From assembly GCA_020028375.1 (NCBI GenBank), contig JAHZNX010000020.1, forward strand, positions 1 to 15,041: a DNA stretch of 15,041 bases, written 5' to 3'. This DNA is from Betaproteobacteria bacterium. Its GTDB lineage: Bacteria; Pseudomonadota; Gammaproteobacteria; Burkholderiales; SG8-41. Shown here piece after piece: positions 1 to 5,691 of this stretch. The notes beneath the pieces are model-generated. The model had not been told where the DNA came from. It made no database searches and saw only the letters and a list, made by a program, of their open reading frames with translations. Position numbers and translations under genes: made by a program. Numbering within the stretch: the stretch's first letter is position 1; each line of letters opens with the position of its first letter.

Positions 1-21
1 ATCGTCAGGTCCGAGGACCAT
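1..21 (-). CDS. Start of a further gene, cut by window edge
   Basis: On the minus strand an ATG at 21-19 is preceded by a perfect GGAGG (31-27) with a 5-nt spacer, and seven codons (M V L G P D D) remain before the window ends. It lies 38 bp downstream of the rhodanese-ChrB gene on the same strand, so it is probably the third gene of that operon. Chromate-type operons often carry a ChrA transporter here, but seven residues cannot identify the product. Confidence 0.4.
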
Positions 22-51
22 GGGCGCCTCCGTTCAAGAAGAGTGTCGCCG

Positions 52-65
52 CGCTGAATTCAGCG
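52..65. other. Perfect 14-bp palindrome at the 3' end of the rhodanese-ChrB gene
   Basis: CGCTGAATTCAGCG is perfectly symmetric and contains the TGA stop of the leftward gene. As RNA it gives a 5-bp stem with an AAUU loop. No U-run follows, and a good ribosome-binding site follows within 30 bp, so it is more likely an intercistronic mRNA hairpin than a terminator. Confidence 0.35.
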
Positions 66-860
66 GTACGCATCGGGATTCCAGGTGTGCGTCTCATCCT
101 GTCCGTCCTTGCACCAGGCGTACAGCGAGTCGTACACCACCATGCCGTGCCTCAGCATCTCGTGGTCGTCCCTGAAATTGCGGGACAGGCCGAGTGAGAC
201 CGCGAGCAAGCCGGCCGCCTGCGGCGCAAGGTCCAGACGGCCGGTGTCCGCGCCGCGCACGATGACCGCGAGCCGGGCGAGCGCAGGGTCGCCCGTCAAT
301 CGGTAGGACTTGAGAAAGGTATCGAAGCTGCACAGCTCGCCGTCATGCGAGAAGTGCACGTCCGGAACGTCGTACGGGATCGCCTCCTTGTCCTTCGCCG
401 CGCGCAACACTTCCTTAGGAGGCACGTAGAGAAACTCCGCCTCGGGGTCCACGAAGCGCGCAATGAGCCATGGACAGGCGATGCGGTCGATCTTGGGACG
501 CTCGCGTGTGACCCAGCGCGTGGCGGCGTTCTTCGGCTTGGAAACCACCCCGCCGCCGGCGGCTTTCCATCCCTCCTCCAGCCCGCCCTCCAGGAACCGG
601 GCGGAAATGCCGATCTCGCGCAGAGCCTTCGCCGCGTTCTGGCTCACTTCGTGGCCGTGCACGCAATAGGTGACGATGCTCGCCGCGCGCGGAAGCGTCT
701 TCGCCCACCCGGCGACCGCGCCGGGATCGCGCCGCAGCGCCCCGGCGGCCATGTCGGGTGCCGCGTGAAACGCCGGCGGTCTGCGCACATCGATAACAAG
801 CGGCGGCTGTCTGCCAGCCAGTGCGGATTTCAACTCTATCGCGGTGATGGATGTGCTCAT
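60..860 (-). CDS. Rhodanese domain fused to ChrB C-terminal (chromate resistance) domain
   Basis: A 266-residue cytoplasmic protein with no signal peptide. Residues about 5-105 are a rhodanese domain: the LVIDVRRPPAF strand and an active-site loop with Cys66 in CVHGHEVS, the persulfide-carrying position of sulfurtransferases. Residues about 115-260 are a ChrB C-terminal domain, with conserved stretches DRIACPWLIARF (about 125-136), SHDGELCSFDTFL (171-183) and RHGMVVYDSLYAWC (237-250). Rhodanese/ChrB fusions are known near chromate transporters, where they are thought to help resist chromate or the redox stress it causes; the substrate is not known from sequence. The start overlaps the stop of the upstream lipoprotein gene by 4 bp (ATGA), so the two are translationally coupled. 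The ChrB gene at 1962-2912 has the same C-terminal domain. The domain calls are firm and the chromate role is inferred. Confidence 0.88.
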   Translation of the reverse strand: MSTSITAIELKSALAGRQPPLVIDVRRPPAFHAAPDMAAGALRRDPGAVAGWAKTLPRAASIVTYCVHGHEVSQNAAKALREIGISARFLEGGLEEGWKAAGGGVVSKPKNAATRWVTRERPKIDRIACPWLIARFVDPEAEFLYVPPKEVLRAAKDKEAIPYDVPDVHFSHDGELCSFDTFLKSYRLTGDPALARLAVIVRGADTGRLDLAPQAAGLLAVSLGLSRNFRDDHEMLRHGMVVYDSLYAWCKDGQDETHTWNPDAYR

Positions 861-1582
861 GGCTTACGCCCCCTTTCAGATGTGATTTCCAGCCCGCTCG
901 TGGCCAGAATGATATCCGTTCCCGCAGCACCGACCGCGTAATCGCTGCCGGCAGCCGGAACAAAGTTGGTAAAGGCATCGAGCCCGCCCGCCGTCTTGCT
1001 GGAAGCCTGCAGCGTGAGCCCGCACAGGTTCACGAGAGCAGCGACGGGAGTGGCCATGCTGGCGCTGCCCTTGCTGAGGTCAATTCTCCACAGCGATTTT
1101 GAGACCGAAGTCAAGGCAAGCAACGTCCCGTCCGCGCCGACTGCAAGCGCGGCAAATCCGACATCCCAGCGCTCCCTTCCCTGCAGCGTGATGGGATGCT
1201 CCCTCACTTCGAGACTGTCCGCATCGATCCGCCACAACCGGGACTGCACGTTGCTGGAAACGATCGCGGACCCCGAGCCGTCCAGCACCATGTCGGGATC
1301 GCAGGCGAACCGGGCAACCGCCCAGCCCGGCAGCGCGATCGTCCGGATCAGCCGCTTGGTCTGGCCATCGTAGACGCGCACGTTATCGAGACCCAGCAGC
1401 CAGATCCGGTTTCGCGCCGCATCCCGCCGGATGCGAAAGCCGTCGTGCAGGACCTCGCCGTCACCGCCACGGAATGCCGCCGCGCCTTGAGCCTGAACCC
1501 CTTCCTGGCTGCAGCCCGCAATTGCCATCGCCGCAACGATCACGGTCCACCAAATACAAGCAATGATGATTCGGTTACGCAT
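857..1582 (-). CDS. Lipoprotein with propeller-like repeats, first gene of the chr-like operon
   Basis: A 241-residue protein. A short basic N-terminus (MRNR), a hydrophobic stretch and the lipobox AIAGC with Cys24 form a type II signal peptide. Ser at +2 suggests the outer membrane, facing the periplasm. The rest contains repeated beta-rich units of the kind seen in YncE-, SMP- or NHL-like propellers: RIWLLGLDNVRVYDGQTKRL, LWRIDADSLEVREH and LWRIDLSKGSAS. At about 215 mature residues it is short for a full propeller. I do not recognise the family and the function is unknown. The ATG at 1582 was chosen because AAGGAG (about 1595-1590) lies 7 nt away; the in-frame GTG at 1588 would leave only 1 nt. 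The stop overlaps the rhodanese-ChrB start, so they are one operon. Confidence 0.75.
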   Translation of the reverse strand: MRNRIIIACIWWTVIVAAMAIAGCSQEGVQAQGAAAFRGGDGEVLHDGFRIRRDAARNRIWLLGLDNVRVYDGQTKRLIRTIALPGWAVARFACDPDMVLDGSGSAIVSSNVQSRLWRIDADSLEVREHPITLQGRERWDVGFAALAVGADGTLLALTSVSKSLWRIDLSKGSASMATPVAALVNLCGLTLQASSKTAGGLDAFTNFVPAAGSDYAVGAAGTDIILATSGLEITSERGRKP

Positions 1583-1639
1583 GAGCACACTCCTTTTCCG
1601 TTGAACAGGAGCAGCGCTTGAGACGGAATGTCTTTGCGG

Positions 1640-1663
1640 ACCGGGTGTCTGCGATTGACCCGG
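1640..1663. repeat. Copy 1 of a duplicated palindromic element
   Basis: The 14-mer ACCGGGTGTCTGCG (1640-1653) recurs exactly at 1797-1810, 157 bp away. Here it continues into ATTGACCCGG, so CCGGGT (1641-1646) and ACCCGG (1658-1663) form a 6-bp stem. The element sits about 60 bp before the lipoprotein start in the putative leftward leader. Confidence 0.7.
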
Positions 1664-1664
1664 C

Positions 1665-1701
1665 TAGGCGCGAACCCTGCCTGACGCGGCAGGTGCGCCT
1701 A
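1665..1701 (-). other. Long two-part hairpin in the leader of the lipoprotein operon
   Basis: TAGGCGC (1665-1671) pairs with GCGCCTA (1695-1701). Inside it CCTGCC (1676-1681) pairs with GGCAGG (1688-1693), closing a 6-nt loop. Only a 4/1-nt internal loop (1672-1675 against 1694) separates the two stems, giving 13 paired positions. No U-run follows on either strand. It may be an RNA structure in the leader or a DNA element; I do not recognise it as a known riboswitch. Confidence 0.6.
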
Positions 1702-1778
1702 CATTGAAGATTGTTCGTTGGATGACGCATTTCGCCCCACTTCCCGTGCTCCTGCGAGCGCGGACGTTGCAGAACTTG

Positions 1779-1789
1779 GGCGAAACGCC
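1779..1789. other. Small GC hairpin in the leader
   Basis: GGCG AAA CGCC is a tight 4-bp stem flanked on both sides by CTTGGG (1775-1780 and 1789-1794). It lies between copy 2 of the duplicated element and the long two-part hairpin. It could be one stem of a larger folded leader, but it is short enough to be chance. Confidence 0.3.
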
Positions 1790-1796
1790 TTGGGTA

Positions 1797-1820
1797 ACCG
1801 GGTGTCTGCGTCAAACCCGA
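1797..1820. repeat. Copy 2 of a duplicated palindromic element
   Basis: Exact repeat of ACCGGGTGTCTGCG (1797-1810), followed by TCAAACCCGA. CGGGT (1799-1803) and ACCCG (1815-1819) can pair, so the hairpin is kept although the bases between the conserved half and the closing arm differ from copy 1. It begins almost directly at the predicted start of the leftward transcript. Confidence 0.7.
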
Positions 1821-1832
1821 TTTTCGTGCACT

Positions 1833-1852
1833 TTATAACATAGATGTGATAA
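1833..1852. promoter_or_regulatory. Candidate operator palindrome between divergent promoters
   Basis: TTATAACATAGATGTGATAA is symmetric at 8 of 10 base pairs, typical of a dimeric winged-helix repressor site. It covers the leftward -10 and spacer and most of the rightward -10, so one bound dimer could block both directions. The obvious candidate ligand is the ChrB-type regulator encoded just to the right; this is inferred from position. Confidence 0.5.
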
Positions 1853-1853
1853 T
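1845..1853 (+). promoter_or_regulatory. Candidate extended -10 promoter for chrB
   Basis: TGTGATAAT fits an extended -10 (TG, one base, then GATAAT, 5 of 6 to TATAAT). No good -35 lies 16-18 nt upstream, which is tolerated by extended -10 promoters. The start would be near 1860, leaving a leader of about 100 nt. It overlaps the palindrome at 1833-1852. Confidence 0.4.
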
Positions 1854-1961
1854 GTCAACACCTGTCATGAACGGCACCCGGCCCCGCCGCTACCCGCGGC
1901 TTCCCTCCCCGCCCGTGGCGACCGCGACCTGCCCACTAACTCCTTATATCGACATCACTTT

Positions 1962-2912
1962 ATGACTACCTTTCGGGCGTTGATGACAAGCCTGCCCACG
2001 GGAAACTCGACCCTACGCATGCGCGTATGGCGGGCGCTCAGGACTACGGGGTGCGGGGTCCTGCGTGATGGCGTGTACCTGTTGCCGGCGCAGGCCCCGC
2101 GCGCCCCGGCGCTGGCGGAAGCGGAGTCGGAGGTCAAAGCCGCCGGCGGGTTTGCGATGACCGTGGAACTGAATATTCGGACCGCCGCGCAGCTTGATCA
2201 CATACGCAAGCTATTTGACCGCAGCAACGAATACGGCGCGCTCGTTGCGAGGATCGGCGCTGCAAAGGCCGCTCTGCAGCGACTCGGAAAGCGCAAGGCG
2301 GACACGCTGGTTCAGCGCCTGCGGCGTGCGTTCGAGGAACTGGTCGAGATCGATTTCTATCCCGGGCACGCGCACCTGCAGGCTAAAGAGGCGATGGCAG
2401 CCCTGGAACGCGCAACGCAAAGTCTCTCTTCTGCAGGTGAGCCGCATCCCTCGAAGGCGAAAGTGCGCCGGCTGGATCCGTCAAGATATCGCGATCGGAC
2501 GTGGGCAACGCGCAAGGATCTCTGGGTGGACCGCCTGGCCAGTGTCTGGCTCATCCGGCGCTTCATCGACCGGGGCGCGAAATTCGTATGGATCGATCGT
2601 CCCCGTGACCGTCCCAAAGGGTCCATCGGTTTCGATTTCGACGGCGCTCAGTTCACCCACGTCGACGGCCGCGTGACCTATGAGGTGCTGCTGACAAGCT
2701 TTGGCCTGGAAGATGACCCGGCGCTTGCGTCAATCGGGCACGCAGTTCACTTCCTCGATGTCGGCGGCATTCCGGTTGCGGACGCCAGGGGGCTTGAAAC
2801 GATGCTCAGGGGAATACAGGCGAGGACGCGCAACGACGATGCGAGGGCCCTCGAGGCCATGAAGGTTTTCGACCTTCTTTACTCGGCGTACGCCCACGCA
2901 AAGGCTGCATAG
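1962..2912 (+). CDS. chrB: ChrB-type chromate-responsive regulator
   Basis: A 316-residue protein with the full ChrB layout. Residues about 5-45 (SLPTGNSTLRMRVWRAL then GVLRDGVYLLP) match the N-terminal ChrB region, which resembles the DNA-binding part of PaaX-like regulators. Residues about 75-150 are helical and charged, followed by a basic linker. Residues about 181-310 are the ChrB C-terminal domain, with DRLASVWLIRRFIDRGAKF (190-208), FDGAQFTHVDGRVTYEVLL (226-244) and KVFDLLYSAYAH (301-312). Known ChrB proteins are chromate-sensing regulators of chrA operons. The ATG at 1962 puts the SLPT motif where ChrB proteins usually have it; the ATG at 1983 would cut that motif. No clear Shine-Dalgarno precedes it. 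No chrA transporter is visible in the window, so the true inducer is uncertain. Confidence 0.85.
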   Translation: MTTFRALMTSLPTGNSTLRMRVWRALRTTGCGVLRDGVYLLPAQAPRAPALAEAESEVKAAGGFAMTVELNIRTAAQLDHIRKLFDRSNEYGALVARIGAAKAALQRLGKRKADTLVQRLRRAFEELVEIDFYPGHAHLQAKEAMAALERATQSLSSAGEPHPSKAKVRRLDPSRYRDRTWATRKDLWVDRLASVWLIRRFIDRGAKFVWIDRPRDRPKGSIGFDFDGAQFTHVDGRVTYEVLLTSFGLEDDPALASIGHAVHFLDVGGIPVADARGLETMLRGIQARTRNDDARALEAMKVFDLLYSAYAHAKAA

Positions 2913-2936
2913 ATTCGAGTCACTCGGGTTCAATGC
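2907..2936. terminator. Hairpin between convergent chrB and tctC-type genes
   Basis: GCAT (2907-2910) pairs with ATGC (2933-2936), and the inner CGAGT/ACTCG (2916-2920, 2922-2926) extends with two G-U pairs and one bulge to about 13 pairs in total. It contains both stop codons of the convergent genes, which lie only 7 bp apart. No T-run follows on either side, so a role as a bidirectional transcription stop is only suggested. Confidence 0.35.
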
Positions 2937-3897
2937 CCGCCGCCTTGATCACCCGTGCCCACTTCGCGGATTCCGCAGCCTGGAATTTCTCCAGTTCCGC
3001 TGAAGTCGTGGTCCACGGCTCGATCCCGGTCGTCTTGAAGAACTTGTCCGCCGGCGCGCTCTTCGTGGCGCTGATGAAGAGCTCGCGCAGCCGCGCCACG
3101 ACGGCGGGCGGCGTCTTCGCCGGAGTATAGGCCGCGAACCAGAAGGTCAGCTCGTAGCCCTTCACACCGGCTTCGGCGATCGTTGGCAGCTCCGGCACGT
3201 TGGGCATGCGCTTCGGGCTGCTCACGCCGAGCGCGCGCACCTTGCCCGCCTGCACCTGCGGCAGCCCGGTGACGACGTCGGTGATCATCATGTCGATGTG
3301 GCCGCCGACCAAGTCGGTCACGGCCATCGGGTTGCTCTTGTAGGGCACGTGCACCAGCTTCAGCCCCGCCATCTGCTGGAACAGCTCGCTCGCAACCCGG
3401 CTCGAGGAGCTGCCGCTGCCGAAGGTGAGCTTGCCGGACTGGCGCTTGGCAAGCGCGATGAACTCCTTCACAGTCTTCGCCGGAACGCGCGGGTGCACGA
3501 TCATGACCTGTCCGCCGCGCGCGAGAGCGGTGACCGGAGTGAAATCCCGCACCGGGTCGTACGGAATCTTCTTGTAAAGGTGCTCGTTGGCGGCATGTGT
3601 CGTATTGGTGCCGATCAGCACCGAGTAGCCGTCCGCCGGCGTCCGGATGAAGGCCTGCGTCGCGATGATCCCGTTCGCGCCCGGCCGGTTGTCATTGACC
3701 ACGTTCTGCTTCGTCTCGGCGGTAATCCCCTGCCCCAGCGAGCGCGCGAGCGTGTCAGTCGCACTCCCCGCCGCGAACGGCACGTAGAACGTGATCGCCT
3801 TCGCGGGATACTCCTGCCCCGTCGCGGCGCTCCACGCGCCGGCCAATACGAGAGCGGTCATCGAGCATGAGAGGAAACGTCTGTTTTGGATCATCAT
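2920..3897 (-). CDS. Bug/TctC-type periplasmic receptor (tripartite tricarboxylate transporter family)
   Basis: A 325-residue secreted binding protein. A Sec signal peptide (RR-containing n-region, hydrophobic core, cleavage near ATG-QEYPAK at about 28) is followed by the usual Bug landmarks: YPAKAITFYVPFAAGSATDTLAR, NDNRPGANGI, TNTTHAANEHLYKKIPYDPVRDFTPV, GKLTFGSGSSSS and VPYKSNPMAVTDLVGGHIDMM. Such receptors bind carboxylates or related small molecules in the periplasm, and the ligand cannot be read from sequence. Betaproteobacteria often carry many of these without linked TctA/TctB membrane subunits; none are present here. Two ATGs (3897 and 3894) compete; AGGAG (3906-3902) is 4 or 7 nt away, so the second is equally plausible. 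It is convergent with chrB and probably transcribed alone. Confidence 0.92.
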   Translation of the reverse strand: MMIQNRRFLSCSMTALVLAGAWSAATGQEYPAKAITFYVPFAAGSATDTLARSLGQGITAETKQNVVNDNRPGANGIIATQAFIRTPADGYSVLIGTNTTHAANEHLYKKIPYDPVRDFTPVTALARGGQVMIVHPRVPAKTVKEFIALAKRQSGKLTFGSGSSSSRVASELFQQMAGLKLVHVPYKSNPMAVTDLVGGHIDMMITDVVTGLPQVQAGKVRALGVSSPKRMPNVPELPTIAEAGVKGYELTFWFAAYTPAKTPPAVVARLRELFISATKSAPADKFFKTTGIEPWTTTSAELEKFQAAESAKWARVIKAAGIEPE

Positions 3898-3913
3898 GGA
3901 ACTCCTGGTAATT

Positions 3914-3944
3914 GTGAACAGAGAGATTCAGAAGACTTGTTCAC
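3914..3944. promoter_or_regulatory. Inverted repeat upstream of the receptor gene
   Basis: GTGAACA (3914-3920) and TGTTCAC (3938-3944) are a perfect 7-bp inverted repeat with a 17-bp spacer, starting 17 bp before the receptor ATG. Half-site centres are 24 bp apart, a little over two helical turns, so two regulator subunits could bind the same face of DNA. No regulator gene adjoins it. Confidence 0.35.
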
Positions 3945-4000
3945 TTGGTGTGCTTGGCGGCTCAATCATTATTCCGGGTTCCCTTGGCGTCCTGGCGGTT
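3944..4000. repeat. Two degenerate CTTGG-GT-C-TGGCGG copies
   Basis: CTTGGTGTGCTTGGCGG (3944-3960) and CTTGGCGTCCTGGCGGTT (3983-4000) are variants of one GC-rich motif, the second reaching into the recN stop codon. Similar CTTGGCGTC-type motifs are common between genes in GC-rich bacteria; I attach no function. Confidence 0.4.
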
Positions 4001-5660
4001 AAGCCTTCACGCCCAGCATCTCCGCGGCGTGCTTGCGCGTCGTCTCGGTGATCTTCACCCCGCCCAGCATTCGCGCGATCTCCTCCACGCGCTGGCTCCG
4101 GTCGAGCGCCGTCACCCGCGAGAGCACCTTGCCGTTCTCGGTCGCCTTGATCACCTGCCACTGCTGGTCGGCCGAGGCCGCGACCTGGGGCAGATGGGTG
4201 ATGCACATCACCTGGTGCCGGCCGCCGAGCTGCTTCAGCATCCTGCCCACGATTTCCGCCACGCGCCCGCCGATGCCCGCGTCCACCTCGTCGAAGATCA
4301 GCGTGGGCACCTGGGCCACGCGGCTCGCCACGGTCTGGACCGCGAGCGACAGGCGCGACAGCTCGCCTCCCGACGCCACCTTCGCCAGCGGCTGCGGCGC
4401 CATGCCCTTGTGCGCCGACACCAGGAACTCGACGTCCTCCAGTCCATGCGCGGTAACTTCCGTCACCGCGTGAAGGACTGCTTCGAACCGGCCTCCGGCC
4501 ATGGCAAGCTCCTGCATCGCGGCCGTCACCTGTTCGGACAGTTTCTTCGCCGCCTTTTTTCTTCCGGCCGACAGTTTCCCGGCTTCCACGAGACAGGCGG
4601 CGTGCGCCTCCTCCTCGCGTTTTCGCAGCGCCTCCACGTCGCCGCCCTCGCCGAGCTCGCGCAGCCGCGCCCTGGCGGCCTCCAGCTTTGCCGGCAGCGC
4701 TTCCGGCTGTGCCCGGTACTTGCGCGCAGCGGCGTGTACGGCATCGAGCCGTCCCTCGACCTCGCGCAGCCGCTGGGGATCAAGGTCGATCCGCTCGCCG
4801 TAACGGCGCAGCGCGTAGACGGCTTCCTGCAGCTGGATCCGCGCCGGTTCGAGCAGCCCCAGGATCTCTTTAAGCCTGGAATCGTACTCGAGGAGACCGC
4901 CGAGCCTGGCCGTCACGGCGTTGACCCGCGCCATGACGGAGTCCTCGCCTTCGGAAAGCGCTTCAACACCGAGCTGGGCAGCCTCGATCAGGCTCGCCGC
5001 GTGTGCCAGGCGCGAGTGCTCGGCCGTGAGCTCCGGCCATTCGTCGGCGGTGAACCGGAGTCCCTCGAGTTCGCGCACCTGCCATTCGAGCTGCTCGCGC
5101 TCGGCGGCGAACGCCGCGGCGTTGCTCTCGAACGCGATGCGGCTGTCGCGGCGCTGCCGCCACTCGCCGTGAAGCTGCGCGACCTTGCCGGCAGCGTCCG
5201 CGAGACTACCGAAACCGTCCAGCAGCTCGCGCTGCGCGGCGGCGCGCCCGAGCGACTGGTGCTCGTGCTGGCCGTGAATGTCCACCAGGCCCTCGCCCAG
5301 CTGCCGCAGCTGAACGAGGGTGGCGGAGTGGCCGTTGATGAAGCCGCGCGAGCGACCCGAGGACTCGACCACGCGCCGCATGAGCAGCGTGCCTTCGTCG
5401 CCGGCGAGATCGTTGTCCTTCAGCCAGCGCGCGATACCGGGTCGCTCCGCTACGCCGAACTCCGCCTCGATCTCCGCGCGCTCCGCGCCGCTACGCACCA
5501 CGATGGCGTCGGCCCGTTCGCCGAGTACCATCGCGAGCGCGTCGATCAGGATGGATTTGCCGGCCCCCGTCTCGCCGGTGAGCACCGTAAAGCCGGGCGA
5601 GAACTCCAGCTCCAGGTGGTCCACGATCACGAAATCGCGGATAGACAGGCTGCGTAGCAT
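3999..5660 (-). CDS. recN: DNA repair protein RecN
   Basis: 553 residues, the same length as E. coli RecN. An SMC-like ATPase with Walker A GETGAGKS at 29-36, a long central coiled coil, the ABC signature SGGELSRL at 430-437, and Walker B LIFDEVDAGIGG near 454-465. The N-terminal MLRSLSIRDFVIVDHLELEF is typical of the family. RecN acts on double-strand breaks, holding DNA ends and helping RecA-dependent recombination. The gene follows nadK by 31 bp on the same strand, a pairing common in proteobacteria, so they are probably cotranscribed. The start at 5660 lacks a strong Shine-Dalgarno; a short repeat (TGACCAG twice) fills the gap. No LexA box was recognised in that gap. Confidence 0.97.
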   Translation of the reverse strand: MLRSLSIRDFVIVDHLELEFSPGFTVLTGETGAGKSILIDALAMVLGERADAIVVRSGAERAEIEAEFGVAERPGIARWLKDNDLAGDEGTLLMRRVVESSGRSRGFINGHSATLVQLRQLGEGLVDIHGQHEHQSLGRAAAQRELLDGFGSLADAAGKVAQLHGEWRQRRDSRIAFESNAAAFAAEREQLEWQVRELEGLRFTADEWPELTAEHSRLAHAASLIEAAQLGVEALSEGEDSVMARVNAVTARLGGLLEYDSRLKEILGLLEPARIQLQEAVYALRRYGERIDLDPQRLREVEGRLDAVHAAARKYRAQPEALPAKLEAARARLRELGEGGDVEALRKREEEAHAACLVEAGKLSAGRKKAAKKLSEQVTAAMQELAMAGGRFEAVLHAVTEVTAHGLEDVEFLVSAHKGMAPQPLAKVASGGELSRLSLAVQTVASRVAQVPTLIFDEVDAGIGGRVAEIVGRMLKQLGGRHQVMCITHLPQVAASADQQWQVIKATENGKVLSRVTALDRSQRVEEIARMLGGVKITETTRKHAAEMLGVKA

Positions 5661-5669
5661 CAGAACAAC

Positions 5670-5688
5670 ATGACCAGTGACCAGTCAC
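5670..5688. repeat. Short heptad repeat between nadK and recN
   Basis: TGACCAG occurs twice in tandem and runs into TCACG, so the 31-bp gap between nadK and recN is mostly this repeat. It resembles the TGACGAG heptads near nadK/hrcA and at the right end of the window. Confidence 0.45.
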
Positions 5689-5691
5689 GCT

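Larger units (their letters stand above)
1832..1858 (-). promoter_or_regulatory. Candidate leftward promoter for the lipoprotein-rhodanese operon
   Basis: On the minus strand a perfect TTGACA (1858-1853) is followed after 15 nt by TATAAA (1837-1832). The spacer is short by the usual 17-nt rule, so the promoter may be weak or may need an activator. Transcription would begin near 1825 and give a leader of about 240 nt. Confidence 0.45.
1583..1961. other. Divergent intergenic region of the chr-like locus
   Basis: About 380 bp without a convincing gene, between the leftward lipoprotein operon and rightward chrB. The left part (1640-1820) holds a duplicated 14-mer and several hairpins. The middle (1832-1858) is the only AT-rich patch and carries overlapping divergent promoter elements and a palindrome. 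The right part (1861-1961) is C-rich and probably the chrB leader; I see no strong Shine-Dalgarno in it. Short open frames crossing here have no recognisable product. Confidence 0.7.

Noticed and set aside
1575..1814. Small protein of 79 codons on the minus strand within the leader
   Set aside because: It overlaps the lipoprotein start and the hairpins, has no recognisable features and a poor ribosome-binding site.
1640..1820. Integron attC site, based on a GTTGGAT core-like heptamer near 1718 inside a hairpin-rich region
   Set aside because: The matching RYYYAAC partner and the bulged attC stem are absent, and no integrase or cassette is near.
1640..1820. Miniature transposable element with terminal repeats
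   Set aside because: The end repeats are direct, not inverted, and no target-site duplication was seen; a dispersed-repeat origin is still possible and is left to the finding on this region.
3945..5657. A 570-codon open frame on the plus strand opposite recN
   Set aside because: recN is certain on the other strand. The frame gives an Arg/His/Leu-rich product with no family features, the usual shadow of GC-rich coding sequence.
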